From: Phoma sp. XZ068
Taxonomy: Eukaryota; Ascomycota; Dothideomycetes; Pleosporales; Didymellaceae
Assembly: GCA_004835665.1 (NCBI GenBank)
Contig: RBKR01000025.1
Location: 930,001 to 994,000 of the forward strand
Length of the DNA stretch: 64,000 nucleotides
Direction: 5' to 3'
In this document: positions 52,960 through 63,909 of the stretch, piece by piece
How the letters are laid out: each line of letters starts with the position of its first letter
Numbering within the stretch: the first letter of the stretch is position 1
Notes under the pieces: model-generated
Database searches by the model: none
What the model was told of the DNA's origin: nothing
The model's input: the letters and a program-made list of their open reading frames with translations, nothing else
Program-made: the position numbers and the translations under genes

Positions 52960-54169
52960 TGTCTGCTGCCAACCTGCAAGGCGGCGTGATCGCTGGATCG
53001 GTCGCAGTTGGGGTGGCCTCTCTCGTTTCAATTCTACTTCGCATTCGGGCCGGACGATTGCGACATGTTCCTTTGGCTACGGACGACTACGGTATGATGC
53101 CGGCCGTGGTATGTACGATAAGAAGTATACGTTTCGAGATACGTCTAAGATAGTGCTTAGGTATTGTCTTGGGGCATCGTGATTTGTAACATGATAGGTC
53201 AGCTACGCACGAGTCTGAGGTGAACAAGATTGACAAATGCAAAGCAACGCAATATGGTCTTGGTAGACACATACAAACCCTGAGCTACACTGAGCTCGTC
53301 ACATTCCTGAGGGTATGAACTGTGAGCGGTAGTCCTAGCTCCACTGATACATTCAGGTCCTCCTCGCAGCCCAGATCCTTTGGGCAATTGCCATCCCTGT
53401 TGTCAAATTCTCCATCTTGATGCCCTATCTGCGCATTTTCGGTGTCATGGCATACATGAGGATCTGTGCATGGACTCTCATTGCGGTGAGCTCAGCATGG
53501 GGTGTGATGGTTGTAGTTGTACTGTTGACAAAGTGTCAACCTTTGGCGTACAACTGGAACGAATCCCTCGAAGGCTTCTGCATCGACAAAACTTTGTTTT
53601 ACAAGATTGGTACTGCTATCAACGTACTCGGCGATTTTATGATGATGTTTCTGCCTATGCCGGCAATATGGTCGCTACACGTACGGCTGCGCACAAAATT
53701 GCAAGTCATTGCTGTATTCGCGATTGCTTCGATGTACAATTCTCCCGTTCTCTGTCGCAGGTCATCCAGCTAATGAATGATAGGAGTTGCACTTTCAGCA
53801 CAGCACGCTTTGCATCGCTTTTCCAAATAAAGGGTATTGATCCGATACGTAAGCTTCACCTCAGACTGGTGAAGACCTTGACTGACAATCCCAGATGCGC
53901 TAGCTATTCCGTGCATCTGGTCTGCGGTCGAACCCTGCCTCGGTATTGTCGCAGCTTCCCTCGCTACCATTGGCCCACTCCTCGAGCTTCTGAAGGACAA
54001 GTTTCGTCGATACCCTACGTCGCATTCTTCAACGTTGGTGCCGAAAGGCGACAGACGGCTCACATCATACTCCACAACAGGCGCACGTATGCTAGGGAGC
54101 ACAGAACACGTCGCTTTGGGTGACCGCACCTCACCCACAAAGGAACACTTCAGTGTGCAGATTGCATGA
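52960..54169 (+). pseudogene. Pth11/SAT4-like rhodopsin-domain membrane protein, probably decayed
   Basis: Fragments, in order, of a seven-helix fungal integral membrane protein. Helix 1 from MVSAANLQGGVIAGSVAVG (52960) to about GMMPAVV. Then YGLGRHIQTLSYTEL at about 53251-53310; an intron ending near 53357; helices with KFSILMPYLRIF and the family motif KCQPLAYNWN..GFCID (53380-53735). A segment ARFASLFQIKGIDPI (about 53805-53850), intron 53850-53894, and the conserved IPCIWSAVEPCLGIVAASLATIGPLL block, ending at a TGA (54167-54169). I cannot connect the exons around 53100-53230 or 53725-53805 without frame breaks; GVALSA and ARFASL sit in different frames. It is therefore probably a pseudogene, though missed introns could explain part of it. 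Convergent with the hydrolase fragment. Confidence 0.6.
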
Positions 54170-54244
54170 CTCGTAGCCAGTCGTGAGAGACATTGAGCGG
54201 ATGGAATCAATTTGGATCCATGTACATTATTTGTCGTTACAGCA

Positions 54245-55080
54245 TCAGATACTGCCGTTGCCACCCCAAACGTCGGCCACGACCTTCACTAAGAACTCGA
54301 ACAACGTATCGACTTGGCTCAGCAAAACCATATGGCCAGCATTGCATCTTGTGACATCGGCCCGTGCAGCCGCCGCGAACTCCTCCTGGAATGGCGTGGG
54401 CAACAGTCGGTCTTTCTGGCAGATCAGGTTGACACTTGACTTGCTCATACCCTGTACATCGAATCTCAGCATCCCAATTTGCTGCCAGCTGCGGGCGCAT
54501 GCGTATGTTCCAGTATTGCGCATCTTCGTCGTTCAGATCGTTGAAGAGACTTGAGATTGGATCTTTGCAAAGAAGATGTTCACCTTGATAGTCAAAGAAG
54601 TGCAGTGGTCCGGTGATATGTGAGGAAATACGCCAGCGCGGATGAATGCAAAGCCAATCACACCCCCAAGTTTACCGGCTTCAAGTCTACTATTGCGCGT
54701 GAGACCTTTAACTGCAGCACCTCCAATGAACCTGCAATTCTCGCCAGCTTGGATTCTTGTGCTCAAATGTGTTGAGAAAACGTGCCCTCCTCCTGAATGT
54801 GCAGCTACGACAACCTCGCGGCCTCTAGGCACCAACGGCTCGATACAGCCATGTACAGCATCGACATCGTCATCAAAGTGATCGCATCTGCCGAGCCGTG
54901 TCCCGTGCTGCGATACTCCGCAACAACCACATCGATGCCATGGTCTTGCAGTTTCGTGGTGAGCTGATCGTAAACACCAGTGGCACAACACCAAAATCCA
55001 GGAACACTCACAATCGCAGGCGGGTCTCTTCCCATTCTGCTGTGCCTCGCCGTGGTCGAAATTTCCGAGTTGCTGAACAT
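54245..55080 (-). pseudogene. Alpha/beta-hydrolase gene with frameshifts
   Basis: Minus-strand alpha/beta-hydrolase of the fungal AB_hydrolase_6 kind. Order of landmarks: PPAIVSVPGFW (oxyanion strand), GVYDQLTTKLQDHGIDVV, then AADAIT-type linker, DDDVDAVHGCIEPL, VVVAAHSGGGHVFS (nucleophile elbow H-S-G-G-G), KLGGVIGFAFIRAGVFP, and C-terminal ICQKDRLLPTPFQEEF..CNAGHMVLLSQVD with the catalytic His. The frame breaks at about 54875: ATCACTTTG is followed by ATGACG where GATGACG is expected (a one-base loss). It breaks again near 54455-54470, between the RMRPQLAANW segment and the ICQKD segment. An in-frame intron probably lies before GAAVKGL. Start at 55080, or more likely 55035 (MGRDPP), given a TATAAA-like motif at 55106-55111. 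Two breaks argue for a pseudogene. Confidence 0.68.
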
Positions 55081-55190
55081 GCCACCTCAGGTCCAAAGAA
55101 GGAGCTTTATACAAGCGCAAGAAGTAGAGAGAACCAAGTCTCGTAATACGCTATCGCCATGTCCGTGCGCATACAGCGCGCTAAGCTAGT

Positions 55191-55241
55191 AGGGGTAGTT
55201 TTCGGCCAGGGGTAGTTTTCGGCCAGGGGTAGTTTTCGGCC
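55191..55241. repeat. Three perfect 17-bp tandem repeats
   Basis: AGGGGTAGTTTTCGGCC repeated exactly three times (55191-55207, 55208-55224, 55225-55241), then ACCTAAACC. It sits in the short gap between the hydrolase pseudogene and the pogo-like element. The layout (tandem GC-rich units then a CCA-rich stretch) resembles a transposon subterminal region, but no second end was found. Confidence 0.8.
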
Positions 55242-55388
55242 ACCTAAACCAACTATTACCACCACGTTTAGAGTTTAGTTTAATAATAAGAGTATTAATA
55301 TTTACTAGATATTATAATATAAAGTACTACTAACAGGGCTAAACTACTAAAGAGATAAAAATATCTTAGTATATAACTTTTCTATCTA

Positions 55389-55451
55389 ACGTACCTCACG
55401 GGCGAGCCGGTCACCCGAGCGAGCCGGTCACTTTTGCCAAGACCACACCAA
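55389..55451. repeat. Left terminal inverted repeat
   Basis: About 63 bp, perfectly complementary to 57188-57250. Contains two GAGCCGGTCAC units, candidate transposase-binding sites. Confidence 0.9.
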
Positions 55452-55517
55452 CACTGCAACTACTTTGCAACACTACAGTGTACAACTAGAATGTACTGTA
55501 GGCTAAAGTGTATTAAA

Positions 55518-57170
55518 CTAATCTACAGTACTTTGCGCATCATTATTGCATGTTCGCGCGTTGTGCCCTGCCTCACCACACGTGCCACAGCGTCTTAAAG
55601 GCTGAGTGCCAGGTTCAACACGCGCTCTCTTCTTTGCCTTCTTTCCATCGCTGCGAGCGTTAAACTCCTTTAGAGTAGTTAGCCGCAATCCTTCACTAAA
55701 CGTTAGTGTCCCTTCACGCTGGATTCGCTTTCTTTTGTGTGATTTACGGCGTGTAGCGGCCTCATTAGCTGCTTCAAGGTCTGCAACTTGGTTGCGCACC
55801 AAAACTAGTGAATGCGCTATCATCTCTGCGCCTTTGGTGAGCTGATTAAGGGCATTAACCATTGAAGTTGGCGAGCTGTCAGCGTGTCTCTGAATCCTTT
55901 CTCGAATCAGCTTCGATTGTGACCCAAATTCTAGGGTGTTGCTTGGTGTTCTAGACTCCCACGTACTCTCATCCACAGTAGGTAGTGGTGGAGTACACAA
56001 CCGCACTTCGAGCTTTGATATCACAGCCTCTGGGTCAAGTGGGACCAGGCCAGCACCTCTGAATCCTCCCTGTATGTTGCTCTTAGTGATTGAGGCGTCA
56101 AAAGCTGCTTTAAAGCACGGCAAGAACTCAAGTTTAGTGATGCGAGTAATCTTGCTCCGCATTAGCTGCTCAGCTTGGCGGCCATATGCCTTCTTCAGAG
56201 AGGCAAAACATCCCACATCAAGCGGCTGCAGCAGGTGCGACGAGTGTGGAGGCATACACAGAGTGATAATCTTGTGTTCCTCACAGTACTGGTGGAAATC
56301 AACCGAGTTGTGGCTCTCATGGCCGTCCAGAACAAGCAGCCGATAGCTGCCAACAGTGCGCGCCTTGGTGTGCTCATCAAAGTGCTTTAACCACTTAACT
56401 CCAAGCTCATTGTTTGTCCAGCCGTTGTTAGAGACATTAAGAACCCAGTTGTTAGGTATACTAGGCTCTTTGTACCAGGCAGAGAGGTGGTGCTTGCCAG
56501 AGAAGATGATAAAGGGTGGGATGGCCCACCCCTTTGCATTGATGCCCTGGATGATACTAGTCCACTCTCGGTCGCCCTGCTGCACTGTCTTTGGCCTTCC
56601 TCGACGCTCAGAGCCTGTGACAACAGCTCCTGTGGATATAACGCCCATCATAAACCCAGACTCATCGAAGTTGTAGGTGTCGTCATCCAGAATACCATAC
56701 TTAGCTTTGGTATTCTCTACAAGGCGGAACCAGCCCTGAATCACCCCGGGATCCTCACAGAGGGCTCGCTTGTAGTCGTACTTCCGATTGAACTTGACTT
56801 TCAGCTCTGGCCGACGCTTAACAAAGGTGCTAGCCCAGTTCTTGCCAACAGGGGGCTGGTGGCGCTCAGCAAGGAGAGAATTAGCCATATCCTCCACATC
56901 AGCAAGCCGGGGCGAGTATCCTCGCGCGTCCAGCTTTAATACATGCTGGACAATCACCTCCTCTTCAGTGCTTTTCAGCTTCATTGAGTTGGGCTTGCAA
57001 TCGCGTCGTGGGGAGGTTCCAGCAAGTCGATCACTAAGCGTGCTTTGAGAGACTTTGTAGATAGCTGCAGCGCGTCGCTGAGACAGTGTCGCGTCTTGTT
57101 TAATAGCCTGGAGGGCAAGCTGTATATCTGCTTCGTTTAAGGGCCTTGTTGCGTTACTGCGTTGAGACAT
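55518..57170 (-). CDS. Pogo/Fot1-type DDE transposase
   Basis: 550-aa transposase in one open frame. N-terminal Psq-type HTH (ATLSQRRAAAIYKVSQSTLSD, about residues 30-55), CENP-B/Tc5-type second HTH (ADVEDMANSLL..GKNWASTFVKRRPELK, about 85-130), then the DDE_1 catalytic domain: NFDESGFMMG (first Asp), LLVLDGHESHNSVDF (second Asp), LQPLDVGCFASLKKAYG (third Asp). A basic nuclear-type stretch (RRKSHKRKRIQ) and a C-terminal CCHC knuckle CGTCGEAGHNARTC follow. All three catalytic acids are present, so the protein looks competent for cut-and-paste transposition at TA sites. Start at 57170 (MSQRSNATRP), about 20 bp inside the right TIR. Degraded or deleted relatives are at 8136-8812 and 27468-28376. 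Confidence 0.93.
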   Translation of the reverse strand: MSQRSNATRPLNEADIQLALQAIKQDATLSQRRAAAIYKVSQSTLSDRLAGTSPRRDCKPNSMKLKSTEEEVIVQHVLKLDARGYSPRLADVEDMANSLLAERHQPPVGKNWASTFVKRRPELKVKFNRKYDYKRALCEDPGVIQGWFRLVENTKAKYGILDDDTYNFDESGFMMGVISTGAVVTGSERRGRPKTVQQGDREWTSIIQGINAKGWAIPPFIIFSGKHHLSAWYKEPSIPNNWVLNVSNNGWTNNELGVKWLKHFDEHTKARTVGSYRLLVLDGHESHNSVDFHQYCEEHKIITLCMPPHSSHLLQPLDVGCFASLKKAYGRQAEQLMRSKITRITKLEFLPCFKAAFDASITKSNIQGGFRGAGLVPLDPEAVISKLEVRLCTPPLPTVDESTWESRTPSNTLEFGSQSKLIRERIQRHADSSPTSMVNALNQLTKGAEMIAHSLVLVRNQVADLEAANEAATRRKSHKRKRIQREGTLTFSEGLRLTTLKEFNARSDGKKAKKRARVEPGTQPLRRCGTCGEAGHNARTCNNDAQSTVD

Positions 57171-57187
57171 TGCAGGTAGAGTGAAGT

Positions 57188-57250
57188 TTGGTGTGGTCTT
57201 GGCAAAAGTGACCGGCTCGCTCGGGTGACCGGCTCGCCCGTGAGGTACGT
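57188..57250. repeat. Right terminal inverted repeat
   Basis: Exact inverted match of the left TIR, ending GGTACGT next to TA. Confidence 0.9.
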
Positions 57251-57252
57251 TA

Positions 57253-57586
57253 ATATAATATATAATAATAATAATATAAGTAGAAAGTAATTTAGTAAGA
57301 AAGTAAAGCTATTCTTACTCTTTAGGTATATACTTAAAGATAATTATAAAATTTATATTATACTACTATATATTATAGATATATAGATTTATATATAATA
57401 ATTTTATAAAATAATTTATAGTGTTATAGCTAGATTATAAAATCTTATATAAGAGCTTCTTTTTAGATAGTAGCTAGATATATAACTTAATACTATATAA
57501 GATAATCTTACTACTAGACTAGTAAATAAGTAAGGTTAAATAAAGTTAAGTATATTTATATAATTAATAGGTAAGGTAGAGTTAGG
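57253..57586. other. AT-saturated spacer
   Basis: RIP-like AT-rich DNA between the pogo element and the second gypsy copy. No recognisable coding content. Confidence 0.5.
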
Positions 57587-57900
57587 TGTTAAGGTTATAA
57601 ACTAAGTAAAGCTTATAAATACTTTTAAGGTTAGTTCTCTAGAATAAGTGCTAGTATAGGAGGGGTTAGTATAGATGCCTAGTAAAACACTATAATAACT
57701 ATAGGTTTAATAATAAGTAGTATAGATAGTTAATCTATCTAGCTTAAGAGTTAGGTTAAGTTCTAATAACAAAGTTAATTAACAAGGTTAAACACAATGC
57801 TATAAGGGTAGTATTCCTAATTACTATATACTAAGAAGTGTCCTATATTTCTTATAATGTCCTATAAAGTCCTATAGGAGGCCCTGTAGTTTCTATAAGT
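57587..57900 (-). repeat. 3' LTR (part) of gypsy copy 2
   Basis: Shares long blocks with 8813-9115 and, inverted, with the LTRs of copy 1. Retains CpA sites that are TpA in the other copies (for example TAGTAAAACACTATAATAACT, GGTTAAACACAATGC). Confidence 0.72.
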
Positions 57901-60900
57901 AGTTTATAGTTTCTATAGGATATATATATAGTATCTTATACTATCTTATACTCTTAGTATAGTTTATTTCTATAGAATTATAGAATATTATATAGTCTTC
58001 TTAGCCCTGTGCTATTAATCTATAACTATAACTTTGTTATACTATACCTCTTCTTCTAAGATTATAATACTATCCTCCTTCTTTATAGTTTATATCCTTA
58101 TAAACTAATAAATAGTTTCCTAAAGTACCTAAGCTTAATATATAATAGAAACCTAAATTAATAACATTAGATATCTTACTATAGTTGCCTATAAGTACTA
58201 TATAAAAAAGAACTTGCCTTATAAGATATCTTTATTATATAAGAAGTATAGGAATTATAAATATAATAGAATAAAGAAGTATAAGCCTATAGATTTACCT
58301 ATTCCTAACTTCTCTAAAATTAATAACAAGATATTATATCTAGAAGAAATAAAAGATAAGGCTGCTAAAGCTAAGGAAGCTATAATAGCTGCCTTATAGG
58401 CTACTTATACTAAATTAAACTAGGTATATAAATAAAAGAAATTCTTAAAGTATTATAAATAGTAATAGTTTAATATAAGTACTTAGTTTGTTAAGGATAT
58501 AGAGCACCTAGAGTAATAGAAGCTGTTGCTTAATAATATTACTATACTTAAGAATAGGTTAATGCCTAGCTTACTTGCACTAGACTAGGTAATATATCCT
58601 CTACCTTTAGACTCTAATACTACTAATACTAGTATAATAGCTAGTAGTAGTTTATAAGGTTTATTAATAGTTCCTATATATTTTTTAAGTTAGGATATTC
58701 TAACTACTTAACTAGGTATTTGTTCTTATATCCTTTCTTTTAATATTATATTATTTTTTTAACTTCCTACTTAGTCTCTTCCTTAACCTAGTAGTAAAAG
58801 TCTTTCTAGATTAGTATATTAGGGTCTGCTAGTTCTAATAGTAATATATAGAATATAGAGTGTATTCTAGCATCCTATAGTAGTTTAAGTTAATAGTTTA
58901 TAGGGCTAATTTACCTAGAAATAAAAAATAGTCTAACCTTAATATAATCTAGTTTTTTTATTAGTCTTCTTGTTTATAAGTTTTTTATAAGAAGATAGAC
59001 TTTATCCCCCTCTTTTAGCTAAGGTACTGTTTTTCTTTTCTAATTAATATAAGAGATTACTTATTATTAAGCTTTATTAATGTTTTTAAGTAATTTCTAG
59101 TATACTTTCTTTAGTCTATATACTAAGGTTATTACTAAATTTATTTAGATGTTACTATTAAGAGATCTTATAAAGAGATTTAGATATCTTCTATAATTTA
59201 TAAAGAATAGTATTATACCTATTACTTCTAATAATTTATTATTATATATAATCTATACTATAGGTAATAGCAAGACCTAGTTATCTTGCTTCTAGTTACT
59301 ATATATTCTTAAGTATATTTCTATAGTCTAATTTATTCTTTCTATTTGTCTATCTGTTTATAGATAATATACAGTTAATAGCTTTTTCTTAGTACTAATA
59401 GCTGCTATAAGTATAGTCTAATAGTTTAATATAAAGAGCTTATTTCTATTACTAATAATTAATTCTAGTATACTATAGTAATAGATAATTCTATCTAGGA
59501 ACACTTGTATAAGCTACTCTATAGTATAACTATATTAAAATAGTATTATTTCTACTGCTTTAGTAAACCTATCTACTATAATAAAGATTAAATTATAGGT
59601 ATATTCTATAATAGGGTCCTTAGAGATTAGTAGTTATATAATAAAATCTATTATAATATTTGTCTATAGTGCTGTTAGTAGTTCTATTACTTATATCTTT
59701 CTATACTTTATATATATACTGTGTTTATTCTGTTAGTAATTAATATAGTTCTTAATAAACTTAGTAACTTTATCCTTTATATAGCTAAACTTATAGTGTT
59801 GTCTAATAAGTTCTATTATTTATATTATACTAGAGTGTCTATAAAGTAGGTTATTATAATAATAGCTTATAATTTTATTTTCTAATTTCTCTAGTACCTT
59901 TATAGGTATATGCTATTCCTGCTAAACTTGTATTATATTATTAAGCTGCTAAGATAGTCCTAATAACCTATTCTTATTAATTCTAAGTATAGTAAACTAG
60001 TTAATAGTTTTTTCTTTAGCTAGGTTATATTGTCTGCTAAGTATATTAGCTCTACTATTATCCTTTTCTAGTGTATATAGTATTTTAAACTTATTCTATC
60101 CTAATAGCTTAGACTAGTATACTTATTATTAGTTAAGTGTCTTAGTAGTAGTAAAGTATACTAAGTTCTTATAATCTATATAGATAGTAAGTTCTAAATA
60201 ACTTTCTGTATAGATTTTCTAATATTCTAGAGCTAATATAATAGCTAGTAATTCTTTATTATATATATTATATTATTCTTCTAGTCCTAAGAACTTTCTA
60301 GAGTAGTAGGTAATTAGGTACTATTATCTGTCTTGTTCTTATATAGCGCAAGCTCCTAATACTAAATTTAAGGTATCTATCTTAATTTAAAGTAGTTTTC
60401 TACTCTTAAATATAATTATTATAGGTAGCTTAATATAGGACTGTTTAAGCAACTAGAAAGTATCCTTTTATACTTATTCTTACTTAAATAGTATATCCTT
60501 CTATATAAGCTTTATAAGTAGTAAGGCCTTAAGTAAATAGTCTTTAATAAAGTATTAGTTAAAGTTAATAAATTCTAGAAATTCCTAAATTCTCTTAAGA
60601 GAGGTAGGAGTTAGCTAATCTTTTATAACCTAAATCTTTATTTTACTTATCTTAACTCTATATCTTCCTATAATATAGCTAAGGAATTCTACTTCTTCCT
60701 TATACTATTTATATTTCTTAGGTTTAAGTTAAAGATCTGCCTTTCTAAGGTATTCTAACACTTCCCTAATATAGTAAATATATTCTTCTAGTATTGCTAA
60801 ATATACTAGGATATTATTAAGGTATGCTACTACTATAATATCTAAGTATACTCTTAATATATTGTTAACAAGGGCCTAATATATAGCTAGTATATTAGTA

Positions 60901-63900
60901 AGTCTAAATAGTATTACTAAGTACTTATAATAACTATAGCATGTTCTAAATACAGTCTTCTATTCTTTGCCTTCCTTTATATATATAAGGTTATACGCTC
61001 TGCGTAGATTAAGTGTAGTAAAGTATTATACTCTAGATAACTAATCCTGTAATTCCTTAATATTTAGTAATAGGTATTAATTTTTAATTATAATATTATT
61101 AAGTTTCTAGTAATTAATATATATTTATAATTTACTATCTTTCTTTAGTATAAAGAGGACTAGGAATCCTACTAGTAATTCTAATTCTTATATAAATCCT
61201 TTCTTAAGGTTCTTATTAATATATTCCTTAAGTGTGCTAAGTTCCTTTTTAGATATTCTATATATAGGCCTAAAAGGTAGTTCCTTTCCTTTCTAGAGCT
61301 TAATCTTGCAATTCTAGAGTTTATACTATAGTAATGCCTTTATAGTCTTCTTATTATAAAAGAGTTCTATATAACTCTTATATTTATCTAGGATATTAGA
61401 AGGTGTACTATCTTTTTCCTTAACTATTACTTTATAACTAGTAGGGCGTTCTATATCTATATAGTTAACTACTCTATCTTAGCATATCTTATATATTAAA
61501 GAAATATTATTAATCTCCTTCTTATCTGCTAGTTATATTATAAACTATATAGGCTATAATATAGTAGTGCTGCACTTATATTAGCTTAGTAAAAGCTATT
61601 AATTCTTCTAATTAATATCTAGATTGTGCTTTCTTAACTATAGAAGTCTTAATATAATATTATAAGTAGCTATTCTAAAAGTGTCTAGAGTTATTTCCTT
61701 ATAGTATCTATAGATCTAGAGGGGTACTATAGTTACCTTGTATATAATCTTAGATTTCTTAGGTATTAGTTCTCTATTAGCTACTCTAAGTAGGTAGAGT
61801 ATTATCTTCTAAGTAGAGTATAGTCTAGCTAGCTATACTACTTATAAAGAGATATAATTAGACTATACTCTAGAGTCTAAGAGTGCCTTTATCTACCTTC
61901 TATTTACCTTAATAGGTAACTTAATTAGTTAGTAATTACTTTTAATACTATTAATAAATTAATCTCTAGTGCCTGCTAGTGCTGCCCTAAAAAAGAATTC
62001 TCTTATCTAAAGCTATTACTCTACTTCTTTCTTTTATAGGTCTTATAGTAGAGATTAAGGCAGGTCTGCTAATACTAATTAAAGTATTACTTATTTACTA
62101 CTAGTCCTTATTATCTATACTTAGACTTATTCTAGCTAGAAAAGTATTAGTTATTATATTTATTTATTAGGTGTAGTATATAGTAGTTCTTCTTGCAATC
62201 TTTCTATTATAGTTTATATAGATATCTCTTTAAAAACTATCCTAAATTAAGCTTCTCTAAGTAATATATCTAGTAACTATTATAGTAGTATACTGTCTAT
62301 AATAGTGCTCTATAGTATAGGTTTCTTAGGTCTAGGCTATAATTAGGTTCTAGGTAATTATTATCCTAGTTCTAATATACTTCTAGTTAATAATATTATT
62401 AGTATTCTTTATATAACTTGTTATACTAATTTTCTTTATTATTGTCTACTTTAATAGAGGGGATAATTAGGTTTTAATATAATTTAGTATAGGCTTTGTT
62501 ATTAGCTGTTTTAGCTTTATATTACTTGCGTTCTTAATAATATATATTATATTACACCCTATATTATACTATAGTAGAATGTGCTAACTTATCCTAATTC
62601 TTATTATCCTCTAGGTATTATCTAGGTACTTATAGCATGTTATTTTTAGTATTAGGTGTCTAGGTTACTCTAGGTCTATAGTATAATATTATAGCTATAC
62701 TAGAAGCTTCTAGGAGCTTAAGATATTCCTCCCTTAATATCTATATAATTATAGTTTTATAGCTATAAGGGTGTTTATATACCTATAACCTCTTAGGTAC
62801 TAGTTTATATATAACCTCTAGTTTAATGCCTTTATTATATCCTAACTCTAGATTCTCTATAAGTTGTCTAATTCTATTAGTAAGAATCTCTTATTTATTA
62901 CTAGTATCCTTGCTATCTAGCCTACTAGCTAATATATTAATCTGTTAGAATACTTTATTCTAGTAATAGTCTCTAGCAAAGTAGCCTAGTTTACTACAGT
63001 TATAACAGGTATTGCCCTTATTACCCTTGTTATTATTATATCCCTTCTTTTTATTCTATTATAGTTTTATAGTTATTAGTCCCTTATTTATATTAGACAG
63101 GTCTATTACCTTAGGTCTATAGTACCTACTCTAAGTGTTACTATAAATATAGTAGCCTATATTAGGTTAGTAGTTATTTCTATAGTTACTATAATAAGTA
63201 TAGTTATTCTACTAGTTATATAGTAGTTAAGATAGCTAGCCTATAGCTTAAGTATATAGATTATTATATAGCTCCTATTAGAGCTTATATAGTTTAATAT
63301 TAAGGTTAATTACTATATTAATAAGGTTATCTAAGGTTTCTATACTTATACTAGTATATATTAGTTCTTCCTTTACCTTAGGCTTAAGTCCTTGTTAAAA
63401 TATTATAGTTAGCGTAGTGTTATCCTAGTCTATATTAGCTATAAGTTGCTAGAACTTAGTAGTATAATTAGTAGTAGATTAGGTTTAATAAATATATTAG
63501 ATATCTTGTCTAGTAATAGTAGGTTTATTTAAGACTCTAAAGATTAGGTAGATCTTATCCTTAAAGGCGTTAAAGTCTTCTATCTATATATTAACCTTAT
63601 TAGGAGTATTATTCTTGCTATAGAGTTAAATAAAAGGTTTAATCTAAGTAAATACTTTTCTATATATATAGCTTGCTACTAAGGTAACTCTCTTCTTAGC
63701 CTCTACCTTATCTCCTTAGAATATAAAGAACAGGTCCTATTATATTAACTAGTTATCTAGCTTGCTATAGTCTCCCTTATAGAGATTAGGTTGCTTAATA
63801 TTAATAGTATTAGCAGTAATAGTTTCTTTTATTATATTAATATTAGAGTATAAGCTAGCAGGAGTAACTCTAGTTTCTAAAGTAGTACTTATCTTAGGGG

Positions 63901-63909
63901 TGTTTAAAA

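Larger units (their letters stand above)
55389..57250 (-). mobile_element. Intact pogo/Fot1-like (Tc1/mariner superfamily) DNA transposon
   Basis: 1862 bp bounded by TA at 55387-55388 and 57251-57252. The terminal inverted repeats are perfect over about 63 bp: ACGTACCTCACGGGCGAGCC at the left, its exact complement at the right. Each TIR contains GCGAGCCGGTCAC twice, 17 bp apart, before ACTTTTGCCAAGACC. One uninterrupted transposase fills the interior. Base composition is normal and no RIP-type mutation is evident, so this copy escaped or post-dates RIP. It has inserted into AT-rich flank. Confidence 0.93.

Noticed and set aside
58214..58399. 61-codon open frame inside gypsy copy 2
   Set aside because: Lies on the plus strand, opposite to the element's coding strand, with Lys/Ile/Tyr-rich composition; a chance frame.
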